Source of the DNA: Tetracentron sinense
Taxonomy: Eukaryota > Streptophyta > Magnoliopsida > Trochodendrales > Trochodendraceae
NCBI GenBank assembly: GCA_015143295.1
Contig: CM026570.1
Coordinates: 9,510,047-9,574,046, forward strand
Direction: 5' to 3'
DNA length: 64,000 bases
The position numbers and the translations under genes were made by a program. Below are positions 34,945 to 46,075 of the stretch, piece after piece; the first letter of the stretch is position 1; the number at the start of each line of letters is the position of its first letter. A model generated the notes under the pieces. The model saw only the letters and a list, made by a program, of their open reading frames with translations, did no database searches and was not told the origin of the DNA.

Positions 34945-36113
34945 CTATTGAAAGAATTGCCTCAAGTTCATAATGTTCCAGGATTTATAAATGAGATTAC
35001 CTTGCAGATCTTTCAAGTAACAAACGTCAGGACTCCCTAATCGTTCTACGATATAAGGTCCTTCCCAATTAGGTCCCAACTTGCCACTATTAACCTCCCT
35101 GGTATTCTGAAATACTTTTCGGAGAACGAGATCTCCGACCTAAAGGACTCTTCGTTGTACCTTTCAGTTGTACGCCTTCCTTAGCTGTTGCTGGTATCTC
35201 TTCGTCTGAATGCTGGCATCTTCTCGCTTTTCTTCTAACAAGTCGAGGTGAACGGCCATGAGCTCAGCGAAGTTGCTGATTGAACAAGGAGGCAGATTAT
35301 GAAACCATCTCGATGCCGCTCCTGCCAGGCTGTTGGGGAAGGCCTTGCAATACAGATTATCATCTGGATTGTGAACTGCCATCGCATGCTTGAAGTCAAA
35401 CAAGTGCTCCTCCGGATCCGTCTTTCCGGTGTACATGGGGAAGATTGGGGTCATAAACTTGGAGGAAGTATATGACTGATTGATGACATCTGTGAAAGGA
35501 GAGTTCTCGACGTTGTCCTTTGCCGACTGAGCAAAGTGATCAGGAATCCCTCCTTTCATGCTCTTGACACGAGCACTGATCATAGCTTCCACCTCCTTGG
35601 AAGTCATCCAAGTCTTCTGAACAACCGCTCCCTCGGCAGCACCTCTCGAATCTTCTTGTCCTGCTTCTTCTCGTAAATGAATACGATCAGAAGGGACCCT
35701 CTGCTCCACACGAACTGGAAGTTGTCCTGCCTCTCTCTCAGTAGGAGGAAACACGAACCTGGTGTCGCGGTTCTCTGGTGCTAATGGGGGAGAAGAGAAG
35801 TCAAGCTGACATCTCACTGATGGTCCCTGAGATGGCCCATCATCTACTTCGAGCCTACTATGTTCGAACGCATCAAGCCTTTCTTGCATCATCTGCTGGT
35901 GTCTGGTGATCTGATCCAGAGCAGATTGCTGCCTTTGCAACATCATCAAAATACGATCAGAGACAGAAGGTTCGATGGGGGGGGCATGGTCCTCTCTAGC
36001 TGGTCAGATGATGGACTGACCCCAGGAATGAAAGTCTGTACAACAGAAGGTGCGAAGGGGGTGGCCTGAGGGGTTTGATTCTCACTCCCGGGCACAGAAG
36101 TTTGATCAGTCAT
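34945..36113 (-). pseudogene. gag fused to integrase C-terminal remnant
   Basis: gag starts at the ATG at 36111-36113 (MTDQTS). It shifts frame at a run of eight C/G at about 35976-35983 and continues through KEVEAMISARVK, INQSYTSSKF and TDPEEHLFDFKHAM, the retrotransposon gag core with ASRWFHNLPP. Near 35255 the reading switches in frame to integrase C-terminal sequence (LLEEKREDAS, RYQQQLRKAYN). A TGA near 35164 interrupts it, then GDLVLRKVFQNTREVNSGKL and GPNWEGPYIVE follow, with a stop at 34945-34947. The join marks a deletion of protease, RT, RNase H and most of integrase. Confidence 0.85.
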
Positions 36114-36149
36114 GATCACAAAGAGCTAAAGGAGGTTCGTTTATTATTT

Positions 36150-36166
36150 CCCACAGACGGCGCCAA
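36150..36166 (-). promoter_or_regulatory. Primer-binding site
   Basis: On the minus strand TTGGCGCCGTCTGTGGG lies 4 nt from the end of the LTR, the expected place for a tRNA primer site in a plant gypsy element. The exact tRNA was not determined. Confidence 0.75.
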
Positions 36167-36170
36167 TTTT

Positions 36171-36992
36171 TTAGGGGAAAAAATACCGAAAAGGACACGT
36201 GTCAGCTGCAACTGTTCACCTCTGGTTTACTGGTAGAAGGTAGAAGTTAAAGGGTGTGATACCTTGACCTGTACTCCGATGATAAAGTAAGTAGATGAAG
36301 AAGATGGTGAACAGTAAAGCAAATAGGAGCACTGAAAAATATGTCTATATCTTGATCCCCGTAACACTGAAATTCTCGGGGTATTTATAGGTTAACCTTG
36401 GTATGGCCATAGATGACCATAGATGCCTATACCACGTGCCCTGCACTCATTACCAAATATGTCAGTAAAATCTACCACCTGTTGCATCACACGTGAAAGC
36501 CTACCATTAATTCAGTCAGTTGAGTCTGACAGCATACAGAAGTGACCTGCATTAAATGCCGAGGCAGTGCTTTCGGCCCACTTGTCAGAACAATCGATCG
36601 CCTCCTGATTATTCCCTCCTGCGAGTCGGTCTCGTTGTTGACTCGAGCTCGAGTACGTTGTATATGTCTTAAAATATGACCTGAACATCCTTATCTGAAT
36701 CACGACGGACTCGTTGTTCAATTAACACCGAAAACGTTGTCGAGAATACAACGTCTACGTTGTGCACAAGACAATGGATACGTTGTCGAAACCACAACGA
36801 GAACGTTGTTTCGCAAGACCACGGATACGTCTTAATTTGTACAACGTGAACGCTATGCATCAGACACTGTGTATCCTTCTATTTTAAGCACGTGACTCAA
36901 ACACACGTCCACGTGTCACCTTCGTGCACAAAACAACAAAAACCAGCTCGTTCCCCAACGTTAAACAGTTTTTACAAATTTTATCCCTTACA
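36171..36992 (-). repeat. LTR (5' in element orientation)
   Basis: Mate of 30359-31179. The terminal TG has changed to TT at the inner edge; the outer edge ends CCCTTACA. It carries the same CAACG/ACGTTGT array near 36720-36850. Confidence 0.93.
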
Positions 36993-36997
36993 AGTAT

Positions 36998-38110
36998 CAA
37001 TTGTATCAATTAAAGGGGATGTAATATAGAGTAATTTGGTTCTGAAACAGAAAATCCAATAAAAAGTTAAAAAAAAGAGAAATTACCCACACCAAATTGA
37101 ACACAGAGAGAGCAATTTGGGAAAAAAAAAAATTTAATCAAAGCTTACAATTGATGTGGGTATATGGTTGGCAGTTGCCGTAGAATAGACCATAACACCC
37201 AAAGCCACTTTCACATGCCACTACTTTTCCTTGCGAGAAGTCACCACATTAGCCAGCCGTAGATTAATTGGTGTAAGAGCATGTTGAAGATGGAAGCGTA
37301 GCATTATACAGAGAGCCAATTGTTGTGATTCTTCATTTTAATGGGTAGTAAATTCTCACGCGCTCCTTCGATTGGAAGAGAAGTGATATGCCAAAGCGAG
37401 GAGATGTGGTTGCTATTTTTTAGAGAAAATTAGGGAGGAGAGATATGAGAGAAAGTTGGAGGAGATAGAGATGGAGAAAAACGAGACGTGAGAGACATGA
37501 GTAAGATCGTGTATTGTTTAGGAGAAACATCTAGATGTGTGAGATAATTGGGTGGGGACACGTCTTGTGATGAGAGAACTCATAGCCACGTGGAGGGAAC
37601 AATTTCCTAAAATCCCTCCAACGGTTTTTGATTTAAGGGGGAGACGTGTAAGAGAAAGAAAGTTAACGTTGAGATTAAAGAAGGATGTCACATAACATCC
37701 TTAAAATAGAACTTCATAAGATTGCTGGGATTGAAGATTGGAGAGCAAAGAAAGGGGATTAGGTGACACCTGTGTCTTTATATTATAGATAGAAGATAGA
37801 TTGATTGTGAATTGAGACCCACCATTAGTACTAACTTAACTCCCTAACCTAACTCCCTAATTAACCTAAATAAATGATTACCCTCCTAAAGAAAGAAGAA
37901 TATGTTTTCCTACCATATGAACCTCAGACTATTTATGGGGGAGAGAAATTAGAAAGTAAGACTTTTTCTCCCTTAATTCTAGCAGATCCTAAGGAGTTCA
38001 GGTTTAAAAAAATTCTCCCCATTCTTTCTCAACAACCATAAGGAAAACAAAGAAAACTCAAAGAGCGTCTAAACCACTTATCTTCCCCCTTAACTTTAGA
38101 TTTACCACCC
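36998..38110. other. Non-coding stretch, purine-rich
   Basis: GAGAGA-rich words at 37430-37520 and a TATTATAGATAGAAGATAG phrase at about 37780. Similar words occur at 27590-27910, so this is probably a decayed repeat. The end leads into the promoter of the small secreted protein gene. Confidence 0.4.
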
Positions 38111-38131
38111 CAAAATAAGCCATTTATTGCA

Positions 38132-38139
38132 TATAAATA
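38132..38139 (+). promoter_or_regulatory. TATA box of the Ole e 6-like gene
   Basis: TATAAATA lies 51 bp upstream of the ATG at 38190. An in-frame ATG at 38127 lies before it and so cannot be the start. Confidence 0.75.
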
Positions 38140-38189
38140 CCCATATTTGTATCCCCTCCTCTGTAGAAAAAACCAACAGATCTAGAGAG

Positions 38190-39748
38190 ATGGCAAAGAA
38201 GGTTGGTGCAGTGTTTGTCATGTGCCTTGTTCTTCTTGCTACAGTACTGCACCTACAAGAGGCAGAGGCCGTGGATGAATTCAAATCATGTTTCAACACG
38301 TGTCACGATGAATGCAGCTCTAGTGGGAATGGCTACACCTTCTGCGAGGTCAAGTGCGATAACGATTGTACAGCCAAGGAAACTTATGGTAAGATCACCC
38401 TTTTATATACATTCCTCGGTGTTTATGGAAAATGACCGGAAACAGCTGCTTATCCTCCTTACTTGTGTTGTGCACATGGGTCGATCCTGTGACGAATATC
38501 AGCCCCTGTTGGACGATCATAACCTTAAGATCGAATACATGATTTTTTTCAAAATTTTCTCAAACTTTCACTGTGGGTGCAATATTTGCTATCTTGTAAC
38601 TGGTTAAAAACACATGTTTTTTTTATAAAAATTATGATTTATATACCTATAACATGATAAAGTAATGACACTCTAGGACTATCATTTCTCAAAAACAAAA
38701 TAAAAATAAAAATGGGTCATTGGGGTTGATATTTCACACTCATATAAGGTGTGGCAAATTTGTGACCCAAACCGTCAACCCGGCTGGACCCATGTACAGG
38801 GCTTGGATTGGGCTTCCTCAGCCTGTCTATAACTGGAAGAGGTTTAGATCGGTCCCCGGAGACAACTAATATACCCAATTAGTTTCTTAATAGAATGCAG
38901 TATCTATTGGGAGCTCAGCATCAGAAACCACTGTTGTCAGAATCGGACCGGATTGGCCGGTTGAACCGGAAAAATCGGAAACCGGTCCCCAAACCCCCCA
39001 AAACCGGACATGTTTAAAAACCGGTCATTTTTGCTAAAACCGGAAGAACCAGCCGGTTGAACCGGGAACCGGTGGTCAGAACTAGTCATAATTGAACACA
39101 GCTGAAAAACTGGAACCGGCCACTCAACCGGTTCAATGACCCGTCCATAACATTGTCAAAACCAACATGTAGATTTTTCTTTCTGAGTTTGTGGGAGTGG
39201 GCCTATAGTTAAATCAAGGGCTATTCTCACCTCAACCCATTCACACACTATATATATAACAAAAAATGAACACTTTTTGTATGAAGTTTTATGTCAATTT
39301 CTTTAGACGGGTTAAGGTTGAAGGGTTCCTAATGGGGTTTGGATTACCACCAACCCCAACCTCACCCAATCCATTGCCACCTCAAGACCTTTTTTTTTTT
39401 CTTTCGATAATGTGGTTAGGTCGTAACTTCAGTTAATTGGGTTAGTATTTGTTCTTAGGTTACTAGTTAGATGCCTAACATATTAGCTCGGAAGTTGGAG
39501 GGCGTGTTATCTTTTTCAATGTCTGATACCACGCATTCGGATGCAATCTATTGGTTAGGCAGCATCATGTCCGTCAAGCTAGCAGTTTTAGATTACATCC
39601 TATGGTAACTGGATAGCCCTAGGGCTGTTGAATCAATATCAATTTTATTAGAAAATTTAATAATTTATTTTCAATTTCTAGAATTATTGACCTTTAAATC
39701 ACGGTTTTTTTATGTATGTGTGCAGCCAAACTGGAAGCGGTACCCTAA
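38190..39748 (+). CDS. Small secreted Cys-rich protein, pollen allergen Ole e 6-like
   Basis: Two exons, 38190-38388 and 39726-39748, joined at a GT-AG intron with phase 1, give 73 residues. Residues 1-27 are a signal peptide (hydrophobic core VFVMCLVLLATV, cleavage likely after EAEA). The mature part has six cysteines in a CX3CX3C ... CX3CX3C pattern: CFNTCHDEC and, after GNGYTF, CEVKCDNDC. This matches the Ole e 6 family of small pollen or secreted proteins; a molecular function is not established. Exon 2 adds only AKLEAVP. The 1.3-kb intron carries a MITE (38935-39160). Reading through the donor would give a different C-terminus, as seen in the longer open frame to 38435, but the spliced form fits the family length. 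Confidence 0.85.
38935..39160. mobile_element. MITE in the Ole e 6-like intron
   Basis: GTTGTCAGAATCGGACCGG on the left and CCGGTTCAATGACCCGT...ACATTGTCAAAAC on the right are imperfect inverses. Repeated ACCGGTTGAACCGG words fill it. Non-coding. Confidence 0.65.
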
Positions 39749-40096
39749 ACAACACAACTTCAGTGGATGGCACCTTATCAATAAAAGAGAGCAATAAATA
39801 TAATAAATGTGGAATAAGAAGTCATGTATTTCATTTCCTTTTGAAAAAAAAAAAAAGATGTAATAACATAACAATTTAATTTGAAATGTAACGTGTAAAC
39901 TCTCTTTGAATAGTTTTTTTTTTCCATAGTTTTTCTTATATAATTCTGTTTTTCAATATGATTATCTTGAGTAAACTGCAGTCTTTTATTCATATCTATT
40001 AGAGCATACCTAAGAGGGAGGGAGATTTCACAACATTGCTACATAACTGCTAGGTGGAATCATATTATAAATTTCTTTCAACTTAGGTTATAACTG

Positions 40097-42953
40097 TGAG
40101 CATGGGATTTGAGGTCCGCTCACAAAAGCAAGGGTTGACTTTAGAGTCGCCACCTATTCATTCTTAGGGATAGGTACCGAGTAAGCAAGTATTTGGATAA
40201 GGCAATTGGTCTAGCAAAGATTAGGGTAAGCGGTTCGATTAAGTCTTGGGGAAGGTGTTAGGCACCCCAAGACCCCCATTTAAGAAATGGTTACCTACTC
40301 CCCATAATTAAGCCAAGTTTAATCTCAAAATTAAATAAATGCCTAAATGTTTAATTAAATACTTATTCAAGAAATAAGCAAAGCAAACTAGACTAGGGAT
40401 TGTCTAGACTAAGGTCGAATCCGAGTTGGATTACCTACGTACTCACATAGGGGTGAGATCAGACCGAGCGTAGTTCTGACACATAAGCCCGTGCCAAGGC
40501 TAAGGGTGAGTGTGTGTGTGCAGGGTGGTCAAGGGTCTAGCCCGGAGGCTAGGGTTTGACTTACCAGGTTGGTCAAGTGTAAAGTAGGGTCTAACCGTAG
40601 TTAGAAAAGGATTAACTATGATTAGAGGGCCTAACCACAATTAAGAAAGCAAGCAAGATAGATTTGGTCTCTTTGTATTTTTTATTGTTTTTGATGTTTT
40701 TCTATTGTTTGAATTTTTTTGGATAGATAGGGATGAGCATTGACCATGATTAAGCTAAGAGTTAAACCAGGTCAAACAAAGGGGATTAGCCTAACTAAGG
40801 AAGGTAGCAGTCAAGTTGATAGAGCCTCAAATAGCCTAAGACAAACCAGTCCGGCGCGCATAGCACAATGGATGGGCTGAAAGTTATAACCTAAGCATGA
40901 TTGGGCCAACATGTCTAATGTTGATTGTGGAGTTTAGGCCTACCACTACTAAATAAGCAAGGACTAGACTATCAAAGGATATACCAGGTCTAAAGATAGT
41001 CCATTGAGTACCAAAGGTAGAAAAGGCTGATACTAATCCAACCACAGTAGTGAAACAAACCTACTCTACGCACCACTGTTGGTATCACACTTGAGCTAGT
41101 TGCAAATCGAGTTCTGGAAATTTCAGCATTATGGATGACCATTGCTTCTTGGCAAAGTTAACTAAGGTTAAGCTTTAACCTAAGTTAAGTTAAGGGTTAA
41201 CAAGCAAAGTTCTGTATGCCTAGAGGAGACCCGAACCAACACCCATCTAGCATCCAACAGGATGGACTGAAATCATGGCATTAATGTTTTGTAATGCAAA
41301 TGCACTTTGCACCAAGCTTAACTGAAGTTTCAGTCCAAAGATTAATAACACTAGCCACCTGGGATTGAAAGAGGTGGACTACCAATGCTCCTCCGGGGTT
41401 GAGTAAGGTCTTGTGAAAAGAGACATGTTGGGCCTTAACGGAACTTAAGGGAGAAAACAAAAGACAATGGGCGCACTATCATGCGCCAAACTGCTGAGTA
41501 GTACCCAGACTGAGATTGCATACTTCATGCATGAGTAAACAGGGCGGCCCCGAGGATTGCGTGGACTAGGCCACAGAGGACTTACCGAAGTCCAAAAGAA
41601 ACCTAGAGGCACGCTAGATATGGGGCCAAAGCATTCAAATGGACTAACACAAGCTTACCGAATGCTACTTTTTTTTTTTTTTTTATCAAACAAACTCAAA
41701 GCAAATAGATAAAAAAAGGAAAAGAGCATCCCCAAAGCTGGAAAATTCTGAGTTATCAAGGGCCTCTAGGTAACACCAATTGATATTTGGCAAAAAAAGA
41801 ATGGTATTCTACAAGAGCCTCTTTATGGTTGGTGAACTAAGAATTGCCATCACAGATATGCTGCTGAAATAAAAATATAAAAAATAAAGAGGGAAACCAG
41901 GGATTGAAACAAATGAGAAGAAAGAAAAACAAAATAAACTTCAAAGGGCTGGGGGTGTGTGTAGACTTTGAGATATTTCAGAAGCTTCAGAAAGCAGTCC
42001 TCATAAGGAGCTTTTAGAATGATAATGACTGAAAAAAAAACAAAACCAGTGCTCTACTGATTTTTGAACTATTCCAAAGTCTACGCACACCCCTTCTATC
42101 AAGTGGATAGAGAAGGATACATTAAAAAAAAAAAACAAAGGGTCATCATTTTCCTTCTTTATGAGGACCCCTATCCCATTGAGATAGGGGGCTCCCACTA
42201 TTCTGTGAAGAGAAGGAAGCTTATGCGGTCCTAGACTTGGACTAGGAACCTCAACAAGAACAAAAAAAGAAAAGTAAAGAACAACAACAAAAAAAAAACA
42301 AAAGGAAACCTACCCTTTGAATCCTTGGCTCCAAGGAATGGGTGTACGTAGGCTAGGGTGGATTGACCCTGCAAAAGGATAGCCTAAGCTTCCCTTATGC
42401 TCACTTCCAACTCCAGTGGCCAAGACATACGAAGAGAAGGGCTAGTTTCCAGAATTTTTTTTCTCTTTTTTCAAACTTTTTTTTTTTTCCAAGGAGTGGA
42501 AACGGTGGGGCATTTGTAGGCTCAAAGGGTGGGTGGCATAATGGTAAATAAAGAGGTTAGATGAGGTGAGAGTTTTGGAGCTTCCAAGTGCACAGGCTGG
42601 TCCCCTCTCTTTAATTCAAATCTTATCACCAAAGAGGGAAGATGGTAGGTATGAGATTTTGGTGAGGGATTGGTCTTGCATGAGAAAGGAAAGAAAGCAA
42701 AAGAGGTGCTACGGGATTTGCCGCCCCACTCAACAAAGGGACACACAAGGGGCTCTAAACCACCCTCCTTGGGCTTGGGCCTTGGTTAAGGATTTGGACC
42801 AAGGCTTGGGCCCTTGGGGCTAAGATCTAGCAAATAAACACATGGGTTTTGGGCCGGGGTTGTGCCACAAACTCTAGGGTTAAGCCAAGCTAACCATGGT
42901 TAAATTAATTAACCATAATTAAAGGGGGTATAAAAGTGGGGTGCTGACAATAA
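40097..42953. mobile_element. Long LTR-like repeat, possible solo LTR
   Basis: Begins TGTGAGCATGGGATTTGAGG and ends GGGGTGCTGACA, so TG...CA. Flanks ATAAC and ATAAT differ at one of five bases, a possible decayed target duplication. It carries GAGTCGCCACC and GAAGGTGTTAGGCACCCC as in 21586-21790, and many CTAACC(A/G)TGGTTA words. No gag or pol frames; the short ORFs inside have no domain. If it is a solo LTR it is long, about 2.86 kb. Confidence 0.5.
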
Positions 42954-44395
42954 TGTTGAAGCTTTAACCGACTGCAAAAGGGGTGAAAAAGTGAAAACAC
43001 GTGTTCCTCAAGTAGAGAAAGCGGGGAAGAGAGAAACTGGGGGCTAGCATTCCTCTATTAGTTTTAATTTCCAGCCGTCAATGTCATCACTATGACCACT
43101 CTTTTGCTCACCACTCCAAATAATTCAGCATACCCTAATGTCTAAAATAATCCCAATTATTTTCTTCAATGCCACCAAACTCCTAATTCCTAAATAGATA
43201 TCAGAGATGAATGCTATAGTCCCAATTTTCTAGACCTTAATACAAACTAGGAATGTCTTAGCTTTATTATTGTAAGCATGAAGCTCTAGCAAAGAATTGA
43301 ATCAACCATTCCATGGGTCCAACCAGGGAAAGATGTGCATCATAAATTGAGCATATTGTTATGATCTAATTCGTTACTGTCACGTAAAATGTAGATATGC
43401 AATTATGAGGTTGATGACAATGTGAAAAAAGAAAATAAGGAAGAGTGAAAATGTAACGAGGAGTTATACGTGAATGAATATACCAAGCTCCTCCATACAA
43501 GGTAGGACTGCAGTTTTTTTGTTTTTTTTGGTTAAGAAGCAACACAACACCAAAACACAAGCACAATCAGACTTAAGGTAACTGCTAAGGTGCGATAGGG
43601 GTAAGTCCACGCCCAACATTGATATGACTATGGGCCCCATTTTTGTGCACACAGGCAAAAGGATTCTACTTAATTATTCACGGGTAGCTCCTCGTCATAA
43701 TATCTTGTGTAATTACTCACTTTTTAAAAAAGAAAGTACCGGCTTATTTATAAGAAAGATCAATGGGGACACATAGCACATAACCCCTACTAGCCTTACT
43801 CACTTGCCTTACTTATTTGTCGAGAAGCTAGAGAAAAGAAATTTTTGGTTTCCTGAAATACAACACAGTTTTGTTATTTGTTCTCTTTTCTCTATTTTCA
43901 CATATTTTCTCGACAAATAATGTACCATGATTATTAGCTAAAGTTATCAAAAAAAAACCTATCACGAGAAATTCACATACCAAATTTGGATAGCATGTTC
44001 TATTTTTAGCCAAACCTCAGAAAAACTGCCCACCCCCTTCTAATCAAATCAGTGAACCAAAGTTAATAAAGGAGTACAAATGGAGGCACATTCTTCCAAA
44101 TAAAATGGAAAGGAAAAGAGAGGAGGGATTAACTGAAACCGAAAATTTCTCTCCGTTCAATCTTTCCGATGTGGACGTTGTCATGGTGGGGGCTACAGAT
44201 GATCTAGTAGCTCGCTTTTGCAGGTGGGACACTTGCACCTCTTAAGAAGATGCTGTGAATTACCTCAAAGATACCATTATCCCTCATCCATGGTTTAGAG
44301 CAATTTGCCTGAAAAACTATCCAGTTGGGGCTATATCAGTGGTACCCAATTCCGACAATGATAGATGTAGAGGACCTAGAGGTGAACTTGCATAA
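42954..44395. other. Non-coding stretch
   Basis: No supported gene or element. Short frames on both strands lack domains and start contexts. Confidence 0.4.
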
Positions 44396-44695
44396 TTCTA
44401 GCTTCCAAGTATTGGGGGCAGCCGACTAGCGTCTCAGATTTGCTCTATGTGGTCGTGTGTTCAACTCTCACTCCTCGACTTAGCCTAGTATTCATAGGAT
44501 AATTCCGAATGGGTCGGTGTGGATATCCGAAGAGCCTAGTCATTGCCCTCCTTACCACAAAAAAGTATCGTGGCCTAGGGATTGCAGCACGAGCTGTGAG
44601 GATAAATGTGTCTTCTATAACTGCATCAAATGAAAATTGTAAAAAAAAATTCAACTCATCTGTTGATTCTTCGACTTCAGTCTGGCCGGACTAAT
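44396..44695 (+). mobile_element. Probable tRNA-derived SINE
   Basis: GGGGGCAGCCGACTAGCGTC followed by GTCGTGTGTTCAACTCTCAC, a B-box-like word, then TCGGTGTGGATATCCGAAG and GCCTAGTCATTGCCC, phrases usual in plant SINE bodies. The A-rich stretch near 44640 may be the tail. Not a gene. Confidence 0.55.
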
Positions 44696-44852
44696 TTCAG
44701 ACGTGTACTTAGTTTCACCCAAGCTTCATCCTAATCTTGAATAGATCACCTGGAGTGGGGTTGCCATAAAATAGGAATACTGTTTGGGGTTGGGATGTTT
44801 TGTCATGACGATGAGTTCGTTGTAAAAGACTGGAGAGTAGACTTTAGTTTTA

Positions 44853-44905
44853 GTCCCACATCGGGCAGGTAAAGAGAAGTTGAAGCATAAAGGGAATATA
44901 AAAAG
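44853..44905 (+). promoter_or_regulatory. snRNA promoter: USE and TATA of U2 copy 1
   Basis: GTCCCACATCG at 44853-44863 is the plant upstream sequence element; TATAAAAAG at 44897-44905 is the TATA box. The 33-nt gap between them is the Pol II snRNA spacing. Pol III snRNA genes have about 10 nt less. Confidence 0.92.
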
Positions 44906-44928
44906 AGAAATGAGAGAAGAGGAAAAGC

Positions 44929-45127
44929 ATACCTTTCTCGGCCTTTTGGCTAAGATCAAGTGTAGTATCTGTTCTTATCAGTTTAATATCTGATACGTGG
45001 GCCATTGGTCCACATGATATTAAATTAATTTTTCTTTGGGGGAGGTCCCACCACAGTAGCTTGCTATTGGGGTCCTCGAGCGTCGCCCTTGCGTTGCACT
45101 ATTGCATGGGCCTGGCGCACCCCTCCC
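44929..45127 (+). ncRNA. U2: U2 spliceosomal snRNA, copy 1
   Basis: Starts ATACCTTTCTCGGCCTTTTG, the conserved 5' end of U2, with GTAGTA (branch-site pairing), TCTTATCAGTTTAATATCTG stem sequence, an AATTTTT Sm site after the stem-loop ending GATATTAAATT, and two 3' stem-loops to CACCCCTCCC. About 199 nt, normal for plants. U2 pairs with the intron branch site in the nuclear spliceosome. A complete promoter precedes it, so it is probably functional. Confidence 0.97.
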
Positions 45128-45940
45128 AAAACTTTAAAACAAGCTTTTACACTAGTGCATAGGTAAAACAAGCTTTTACACTAAGGCATTAACCATAATT
45201 CTAGGGTAGTTAGAAATCCCTATAACTGTGATTAAAATCACTAACCCAGTAACCCTAGGAACTAAAATAACTTTGGATTTGAGAAAATAAAATTAATCAT
45301 AGGATTAAAACTTGTAAGAGGGTGGAGCAATGGTTCTGGATAGAATTATTGCTTTGTTATAAATGAGATATAGGTACCTCATTGTCATTATATTAGGTTG
45401 GGTGAATACATTTTACATGAGATATTTGTGGAGAAGTAAATGACTTAGGTTTCAATTTGCTCAAGACCTACACCCTAAGATTAGGATTCAGATCTATCTA
45501 ATCACTTCTTATACCAATAGCCTCTTTGACCACTAAATGAGACATAATAAAAGCGGACTTCTTAAGAAATGAGCTTCCTACCATGTACATAGCTTCTTTG
45601 CAACAATAGAAAAAAAAAATATCTCCATTAATTCATTCCATATGTGAGATTCAAGAAAAAATGGATAAAAGATTTTCCCAAAAATTCCATACGTAAGAGA
45701 GGAAAAAACTTAAAATCTTTGTTTTGACAAAAACCCTAGAAAACCATTGAAAAAAAGAAGAGACGGACCATTATCCACTTGAAAGGAAAAGTTTGAAAAG
45801 GAAGGAGGGTTCGTGTGAATCAAGTGGAGGCTAGACACATGATAGCTAAGCAATGTAATATAAACCTCCCTTTTTGCAGGCTTTATTTGAAAAATCATAT
45901 TATTTAGAAAATTCCTAGTACATGAATTTAAAATTATTGA
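45128..45940. other. Non-coding stretch after U2 copy 1
   Basis: AACAAGCTTTTACACTA occurs twice (45141 and 45167). Rest AT-rich without genes. Confidence 0.45.
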
Positions 45941-46075
45941 ACCCCCGGAGTGTAGCCCAGTGGCCGAAGGATAAACCGTAAACCTGGAGATCTCGAGGTC
46001 GATTCTTGGGCTCCCCTCAACTCTCCTTTTGGAAGGACATTTATTATCATCTAAAGTCATATAAGTAGATGATTT
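45941..46075 (+). mobile_element. tRNA-related SINE head
   Basis: GAGTGTAGCCCAGTGGCCGA resembles an A box and GAGGTCGATTCTTGGGC a B box, 35 bp apart, followed by CTCCTTTTGGAAGG. The 3' end is unclear. Confidence 0.6.

Larger units (their letters stand above)
30359..36992 (-). mobile_element. Ty3/gypsy (Tat-like) LTR retrotransposon, pol-deleted, TSD AGTAT
   Basis: LTRs at 30359-31179 and 36171-36992 (about 821 bp, roughly 20 differences by eye), flanked by AGTAT at 30354-30358 and 36993-36997. Sense direction is minus. The primer-binding site follows the 36171-36992 LTR, then gag, then a remnant of integrase. Protease, RT, RNase H and most of integrase are missing. An antisense intron-containing gene occupies 31786-34222. 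Extra antisense ORFs of this kind are known from Tat-lineage elements, which, with the gag, supports the assignment. Non-autonomous as it stands. Confidence 0.92.

Noticed and set aside
38127..38189. Upstream ATG giving an extra 21 residues on the Ole e 6-like protein
   Set aside because: It lies before the TATA box and would bury the signal peptide; the ATG at 38190 fits family length.
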